Below are positions 58,050 to 64,000 of a DNA stretch of 64,000 nucleotides, piece after piece. This DNA comes from Symsagittifera roscoffensis (taxonomy: Eukaryota; Xenacoelomorpha; Acoela; Convolutidae): NCBI RefSeq assembly GCF_963678635.1, contig NC_087070.1, forward strand, positions 39,664,397 through 39,728,396, in the 5' to 3' direction. Both the position numbers and the translations under genes were made by a program. Every line of letters begins with the position of its first letter. The first letter of the stretch is position 1. The notes under the pieces were generated by a model. It was not told the DNA's origin. It saw nothing but the letters and a program-made list of their open reading frames with translations, and searched no databases.

Positions 58050-58262
58050 AACCTGGATATTACCCAACGTCTCGGCTTCGATCTGCAAACTGGAGATTAT
58101 GAGTCTCATTCACTAGACACTCAGCCACGAACGGCTTAATAAATCACAAGCACTGACCAGAAATACAGCAGAGAACAGATGTTTTGAAATTTCCGATGCT
58201 ACAGATCGTGACTATAGCAGGGGTGCCATCAAATAAGGGAACACTTTTAATCTCGCAAGCTT
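58050..58262 (-). repeat. tRNA-like module with conserved flank, copy 2
   Basis: Minus strand GTGGCTGAGTGTCTAGTG (A box) and CAGATCGAAGCCG (B box) at 58135-58060. The right flank (58140-58262) carries the shared body 'gctacagatcgtgactatag...gtgccatcaaat'. Confidence 0.6.
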
Positions 58263-58269
58263 TTGTAAA

Positions 58270-59460
58270 AACGTTTCTGTACCGTTAGGTGTTCAGTCTA
58301 AACGTCATCTTTTTTAATCGATGAGCCGTATTGTTCTCATGGTTTTTTAGATGCTGTTTTATCATAAACAATAAATAATTAGTAGTTCTATTAGACTTCA
58401 AATTTCTCAGCTAAGCGTTCACAAAACAATTAACTTGTTAACATCACTTTTAACATCACTTGAAATGAGCCCGAGAACCATTATAAGCTATTGTTTCGCG
58501 CCTCAATCAAGGCCCAATCTGGACTTCGTCCGGCAATATTTGACTTCTTGAGAAGTAGAAATAAGAAATAATTCTGAGAAGGAAAAAATAATTCAACAGT
58601 TCATTACCAAAATGTCTTTTTTTCTATCTGTGTAAAAATCACTTATTACCAAGTTTTCCAATTACCCCGATCATAAGTACACTTGTCTCCCTCATAAAAA
58701 TGTGATATTTATTAAATAACAAACTAAGATTGAAAATCGTTATCAAGGCAACCGAATCCGCAAGCTTAGGATACGGCAAAACGGTTGAATTTTCATGGAT
58801 CCTTCTAAACAAGAAATCAAATTAAAACTACGTGTCTAACTTTATCTTATAAAAAGAAAAGAATTACAAAACTTTGTTGAATTAAAAGGAAAAACGAAGA
58901 AATAATGTATACATTTTCATAGAGCTTTCATTAAGCGATTGTTACTCAGATTTAAAAAATACAAACACATCACAAAAAAAATGTTTATTTATGCTTTTAA
59001 AATGGTATCATTAGACATTTTAGGAAGATTTATACAGAAATAAAAGAAGCTATATTGAATAGAGAAGCTATATTGAATAGAAGGCAATTGAAAAGAAAAA
59101 AGCACCTAGATGAGCTCATGGATTCAATTTTTTGAAGCTGTTTTTTTTTGCAACAAACTTTTCAAAAATCGGCTACAAGTTCAGTTCTGAAATTTTGCTG
59201 CAGTAAACATAAACCTCCGTGTAAAACACATAGAAAGTCAACTTCAGACCATTAATTTTCATTTGCATCATAGACATCGTTATGCAGCTCCATTTGTGTT
59301 GCTGAAGCAACTGAACATTAAGCAAGACTTAACGTAGCTTAATTTATTTGAAACTGAATTACTCCAAGAGCCCATAGTCTTAACTCGTATGGTACTGCTA
59401 GCGAATTCACTTAGTTCAGATCGCTCAATCCTCTTATGTGTAGTTTAGCTTCCGCTCCTC
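58270..59460. other. AT-rich stretch with an 18-bp tandem doublet
   Basis: 'agaagctatattgaatag' is duplicated at 59046-59082. No gene seen. Confidence 0.4.
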
Positions 59461-59465
59461 TCCTT

Positions 59466-59565
59466 CTAGTGTACTTCTAGCTTTTCCAGTGCCCCAGTTG
59501 GCTTGCCCCCGAACCCACCATAGACGAAGAGTTTGTGTTTGTGCTCCAACACATGCGGTGAGAAC
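59466..59565 (-). CDS. Kelch-repeat exon of a host gene, partial
   Basis: On the minus strand a pyrimidine-rich tract ending TTTTGTTAG (AG at 59567-59566) precedes an open frame, phase 2. It reads FSPHVLEHKHKLFVYGGFGG, then KPTGALEKLEVH, and stops at 59466. The 'h.vle.knklyVyGG.gg...l..le.y' pattern, with the double glycine after two aromatic/beta residues, is the core of a Kelch beta-propeller blade. Such propellers bind partner proteins, for example as E3-ligase substrate adaptors. The DNA is more GC-rich than its surroundings. The exon could be terminal, or splice at GAA|GTACAC just before the stop. Other blades must lie in exons not recognised here. Confidence 0.55.
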
Positions 59566-59699
59566 CTAACAAAACAAAGAAAATATCACAAACAATGATA
59601 ACTGGTTGCTGGGCAAGTATGCGGAATGTTCCGAACAAATTAATTTCAGAAAGAAAATTTAACAGAGATAAGGTTTTGAAATAAAAAAAAAACACTAAA

Positions 59700-60365
59700 A
59701 CTTTTTTCCCATGTTTTCGTTGTCTAAATTCCTGATGCTTTTTTTTCTGGAAAATGCGATTGAATTAGATGAAAATGCAAGGAAGAAAACAAACTATAGT
59801 TTAAAAAGCGAAATGTAGCATTTAAATTCTAATAAAACTAAAGTTGGGAGGTCAGATTCTCAGCAATTTTTGTCTAATTTAGTATTAAAAACCAAAAAAT
59901 GCAGGCCAACGATAAAATAACATTTTCCAATTTTCTTTTTGGAATCCGCATCATGGCCAAAAACGCTTTTAGATGATACCAAACTTGAGCCCAACCAGCT
60001 TTTTCTGAGGCAGTTTAAATTGATCAGAAAAAAACAAGCCGAATTCACGTTCTTTTCGACTCTTCGAGTGATCGGAACAAAAAAGAAAGACTAAGCTCAC
60101 TGAGATCAAGGTCAGACTTAGAGCATGTTAGTTCGTGTTCTTACTTCAAAAACTGGTAAAGACCATTTTTCGCAATATTGATTTGTTCTTTCTCATTTCT
60201 ACAGCCATTTTTTAATTTTAGTTAGTGCAATGAAAATTACTAATCAAAGCCAAAAAAATCACTATTTACTAATCGCCTCAAAACATTTCAGTTTTTGTCG
60301 GGATAGGGCGTTGACTTAAGCTACTCAATCTGGTCTTCGAAACAAAAAAAAAAGATTTCAAAAAA
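59700..60365. other. AT-rich non-coding stretch
   Basis: Nothing recognised; presumably intron of the Kelch gene if that gene extends rightward. Confidence 0.3.
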
Positions 60366-61264
60366 CTGGATCAAAGGAAAATGTTTTATTCCGCTGAAAA
60401 ACCTAAAAGATAAAACCCTCTTCCGAAAGTATAAGTCACTCAGATTTTTTGTAATTTTCACCCTTTTTCTGATCGATAGTGGAGTTTGCCATCCTTTTAA
60501 CTGAAACGAACTGAACTTGAAAAAAAAATCAAGTCAGACGGCAAAATACCCAATTTGAGCGTGAACAAATTTCATGACTTCTTGAAAAAACTAAATTTAA
60601 AAATCAAAATATAAGAGTCTTCACTATAGTCATCAATTCTTAAAAACGATGCCAAAAAGCTTACACAGTGGCCAAGTTACACTTCCAACAAACATTTAAA
60701 AAATGCAGAATACACCTGAAAAGAATATAGTTGAAACATTTTGAGCTTCTAAGAGAAAGCAATCACCTTCAAATTCTTTTAACTACCAGGATTGTATGGA
60801 TTAATTGTTTCTCGATAAAACAAACACAATTTGAGAAAAAAGGAACAAACGATGATATTTTAAGTCCGCAGCGAACATTGAAAAATAAAATCCATTACTC
60901 CATAAAGAAGAAGATCAAGTGTTTCCAGCTACTTAAATTTTTGATACTGGAGAGCGTAATTTCACTTCCTGTAAGCAAATGAGTTTGAAATCAACTTTAA
61001 AAAGTCAAGAGTCAAACCGTGATAACAAATTTTAGCGTGACGAAAGTGTCTTCTTTTTCATGGCGTCCATTTTCATAGAGACTTAATCAAAACTATCGAT
61101 TTATGTAACCAAAAACAAACGAACAATAAAGCGCAAAAAATATACTTCATCGTGCACCGCGATAAAAAAAAACTGAAAATTAACACAGTAACAAAGCTGC
61201 GCGTCGCAAACACAAGCGAGGCAAATGCATAAAAGAGCTCAAAACCTTGAAATTTTTTTTGAAT

Positions 61265-61325
61265 TTCAACTTTGAGATAATGAGTATCACGCTCTCAGAT
61301 CTGCTCCACGAGCGCTTGTAATTTT
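61265..61325 (-). repeat. tRNA-like module, weak
   Basis: Minus strand CGCTCGTGGAGCAGATCTGA and AAAGTTGAAATTC are decayed A and B boxes. Confidence 0.35.
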
Positions 61326-61404
61326 ACTAACACTAGCCACCAATAAAGCAGCAAAAATTCGAGCAAAAAAAAAACAAAACTATTTCAATGTTCCACTTCA
61401 TGCT

Positions 61405-61475
61405 GAGTTCAAATCTCCGACTTCAAGCTGAGTGTCACTCACGTCCTCACATCTGCGCCACGGTCACTTGGAAGT
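61405..61475 (-). repeat. tRNA-like module
   Basis: Minus strand GACCGTGGCGCAGATGTGAG (A box) and GGAGATTTGAACTC (B box), 80% or so of consensus by eye. Confidence 0.5.
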
Positions 61476-62429
61476 AAACTAGGGGCCCAGCGTATGCTGG
61501 ATGTACAGGTTTTAAGATTTTCAACCATATATTGTACTGATACAGAAATGCGTAATTTTCAAACTGTCAAAATTATGGAATTTGCGCAAAACCTTAGTAA
61601 ATCAACAGTATAGTAAGTAGGAGATCAGCTGGTTATTTGAAGGAGAAAACTACAAATTTTGACTTTTGCTAAATCTATAAACTTTTCTCTACTATGGCAT
61701 GAGAACAAGCTTTTATGCAGGGAAAATTTCCCCTCCCTGATTTTTAGACTGAACGCTTAAAATCAAATTGAGCAAGTAGTTTTCTAGATAAGTTGTGAAA
61801 TTTCTAAAAACGGTTAAAAAAAAATTCAAAAACAAAAGGATTTTCCCCAGTCCATATCGGTTTTTCTAAAAAAAATTTTGTCCTCAATACGCAGAGCATA
61901 GCCGCTGGCGCACGAAAAAATCACAAAACTAGTTGTTGGTTTTCGGTTAAAACCTTAATCTCCGATTTGACAGGGTAATTTTTGAGAAAAGTTACAAAAA
62001 ATCCATCAAAATGTTAAGAAATGGGCTTGATTGAGGCCATAACTTTTTTTATCTATCAAGTTTAGAAAATAACCGCTTGAGAAGAGAAGATACCCAAGAT
62101 TTATTTTATTGATTGAAACCTTCATCTCAGATTTGTGCATTTATTCTTCAAAATAAAAAAAACTCAAAACAAATAGGTCAAAAATCCCCCTTTTGATGCT
62201 TTCGCAGGCAGTAGAACGAGGGGTAAAATGGAAAAGGCTAGCAAAACATGCAGGCATATAAAAGAGCAGCCGGTTTGTCCATTGGTAACAGCACAGTAAT
62301 TTTTGAGAAATATTGAAATTTCAGCAAAAAGTGCAAACGTTTTTGCATAGTGTCGCAAAAAACAACAACAAAAACAACAAATCCCATACATTTTCATACC
62401 TGTTTTTTTTCAAACAGGACCTAACACTA

Positions 62430-62560
62430 GCCCAAAAATAAAGCAACAACATATGATATTAAATTGCATATGCTTAAATATAATTAAATTGAAATATACC
62501 AAAAGTGCCACCAAATGAACAGTTTTTATTTGCGACTTAGGTTGGATTTTTTTTTAATAA
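62430..62560 (-). repeat. Conserved flank body without its tRNA-like head
   Basis: 'cactagcccaaaaataaagcaacaac' and 'aaaagtgccaccaaatgaacag' match the bodies at 49.8, 58.2 and 63.1 kb. Confidence 0.5.
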
Positions 62561-62984
62561 TACACAAAGCTTCGCATATGCAATTCCAACACCAATTTGA
62601 GAATTGGTAGATAAAAGAAGGTCTGTGGAATTAGATACCTGCAGCGTATAGTTCGTGATTAAGAAGCGCTCACATTTTTCGCTTAAAACATCAAAAACGA
62701 AACTAAACAGCCGACCTAAATCAAATAGACTGACTTCGTTCATTGAATCCCATGAATTACTCAGACACGCAAATTACATTAAAACTTCTACACATTATTC
62801 ATAAAAAGACGATTATGCAGAAAGAAAACTTCATTTGACCAGTCAAAAATATAAGAAGCTATTGAGACAATTCAAGTAGGATAATTTGATAACGCTGGTG
62901 ATAACACAAAGAAAGATGCAATTCTATAAAATGAAATAGGAAGAAGTAGAAATAAGCCTGGAATTAGTAAGAAACAGATTCGAC

Positions 62985-63170
62985 GCGACGGATTCAAACC
63001 TGCGATCTAGATAGACAGAATCCCACGCCCTAACCTCTCAGCCACGGACTCTTAACACAAACACTAGCCAAAAGCGGACAACATAAGCTATAAAAATTCT
63101 AATGCTACAGATCGTGATTATGACAAAAGTGTCACCAAATGAGCACTTCTATTCGAGAACTAGGTTGAAA
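62985..63170 (-). repeat. tRNA-like module with conserved flank, best-preserved copy
   Basis: Minus strand GTCCGTGGCTGAGAGGTTAG (A box) and CAGGTTTGAATCC (exact B-box pattern apart from one base) at 63055-62988, with the shared flank to the right (63060-63170). Stems beyond the boxes pair poorly, so a working tRNA is unlikely. Confidence 0.65.
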
Positions 63171-63174
63171 AAAA

Positions 63175-63795
63175 AGAAGGTTCCATCTAATACACTGCTC
63201 TCTCAAGTGTTAAAAGAACAAGCAACCCAAAAAAGGGATTTAAAATTTTTGGTGGCGTTCCTCATGCTGGAGTGACCGAATGCTTGAAATTTATTTTGGC
63301 TTATTTTTAGCCAATCAGAATTCGGTTTTAGCAAATCTCAGGGAATTCGCGAAAATCTAAAAGTAAGCAAAAAAATCCAGGCCATAAGTGTTAATATTGA
63401 CCGATTAGAGAATGAGCAGATGAATGAAAATAATGTTGGATCAAATGGGCATTGGAACAAATTTAATATTTCAAGGATACCGATTTACGAAAAATGAGAA
63501 AACAAAAAAAATTTTTATCGTATCTGCACCTATTTTATCTGCATCTACTATATTTATCATATTAACAATTTCTGTTAATATTGACTTCGATTTTGTGAGA
63601 AAGGCATTTAGCCGATAGGAATGCTTAACGATTTTGATTGGTTGAAATATTTGGTCCCTCCAGCATGAGAACCCTCCCCAAAATTTTTCAACATTTTCAA
63701 CTTTCAAACTTATAACATTATTTGAAAAATAAAGTTGAAGGTCTTTGAATTTCAGAACAATTTATGATTTACAGTTTACTGATAAAAATGACCCT
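63175..63795. other. AT-rich stretch
   Basis: Overlapping 64- and 78-codon frames on opposite strands (63424-63707) show no motif. Confidence 0.3.
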
Positions 63796-63799
63796 ATCT

Positions 63800-64000
63800 A
63801 AGAAAATTGGATCAATGTATAAACTTTTTTTTATTGCGCTGGGATATCTGGAAACTAAAATCCACTTTGAGAATTAGAAGCCGTTCTTGTTTTCTTTGCG
63901 CTATTTCAGCTTTCGTAATAGTAGAGCACAATTTAATCACAATAAAATTTGATATTCAAAAAGAGCATATATACCTATGTACATTCATTAATGCATTAAT
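63800..64000. repeat. Start of a further module X, cut by the window edge
   Basis: 'ttattgcgctgggatatctggaaacta' and 'gaattagaagccgttc' correspond to 56865-56920 and 60385-60440. Confidence 0.45.

Larger units (their letters stand above)
56860..60365. repeat. Higher-order repeat, unit 2
   Basis: Module X (56860-57110: 'tattccactgagaa', 'gatagtggagttcgcc', 'gaactgaacttgaaaaaa', 'gtcttcactat'), then Y ('gaagcggcgcttcgca', 57128). Z follows ('ctagggcccagctaaagctg', 57250), then a tRNA-like module at 58060. The same order recurs from 60370. Confidence 0.5.
60370..63795. repeat. Higher-order repeat, unit 3
   Basis: X (60370-60640: 'ttattccgctgaaaa', 'cgatagtggagtttgcc', 'gaactgaacttgaaaaaaa', 'gtcttcactat'), Y ('aagctgcgcgtcgca', 61193) and Z ('ctaggggcccagcgtatgctgg', 61482). 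Then come tRNA-like modules and a partial new X from about 63800. Confidence 0.5.

Noticed and set aside
62985-63060. Functional tRNA gene
   Set aside because: A and B boxes are good, but the acceptor, anticodon and T stems do not pair.

Overview
This is AT-rich, repeat-laden eukaryotic (animal) DNA. The evidence is spliced coding exons with good 3' splice sites, animal-type protein domains (CRAL-TRIO, Kelch), non-LTR and Ty3/Gypsy retrotransposons, a MULE-type DNA transposase relic, many MITE-like elements, a tRNA-like satellite and one 200-base assembly gap of N. I cannot name the species; an invertebrate is the most natural guess. There are no prokaryotic operons, rRNA genes or CRISPR arrays.

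Layout. 1-8.2 kb is a nest of head-to-tail, decayed LINE copies on the minus strand (ORF1, endonuclease and reverse transcriptase recognisable), with the last exon of a CRAL-TRIO (SEC14-like) gene wedged between two of them at 251-390. 8.2-20 kb is mostly non-coding AT-rich DNA with palindrome clusters, a tRNA-like module, a dispersed repeat with a strongly conserved 91-bp block, and MITEs. 19.8-31.2 kb is dominated by two MITE families. Family A has ends of the CAGGGGCGGAT / ATCCGCCCCTG type. Family B has a hairpin at each end, and one B copy was hit by a 5'-truncated Jockey-like LINE with an 18-bp target-site duplication. 29.6-34 kb holds a TIR element with a duplicated target site (family E), an inverted relative of it, and a broken MULE transposase. 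35.2-38.0 kb is a tandem segmental duplication ending in the gap. 38.8-39.7 kb is an 83-bp-period satellite whose monomer carries tRNA-like A and B boxes. 41-48 kb holds a second copy of the 91-bp-block repeat and a broken Ty3/Gypsy polyprotein. 48-53 kb is AT-rich with low-complexity G/C runs. 53.5-64 kb looks like an old higher-order array (modules recurring about every 3.5-4 kb) carrying several tRNA-like modules, all on the minus strand. Two further host exons lie in it: an unidentified terminal exon (54971-55182, +) and a Kelch-repeat exon (59466-59565, -).

Only three short exons can be ascribed to host genes with any conviction; none is a complete gene, and their other exons are not recognised here. 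Everything else recognisable is mobile-element debris. Most short reading frames are chance openings in AT-rich repeats and are left out. Family relationships are by eye from motifs and internal comparison, without database searching.
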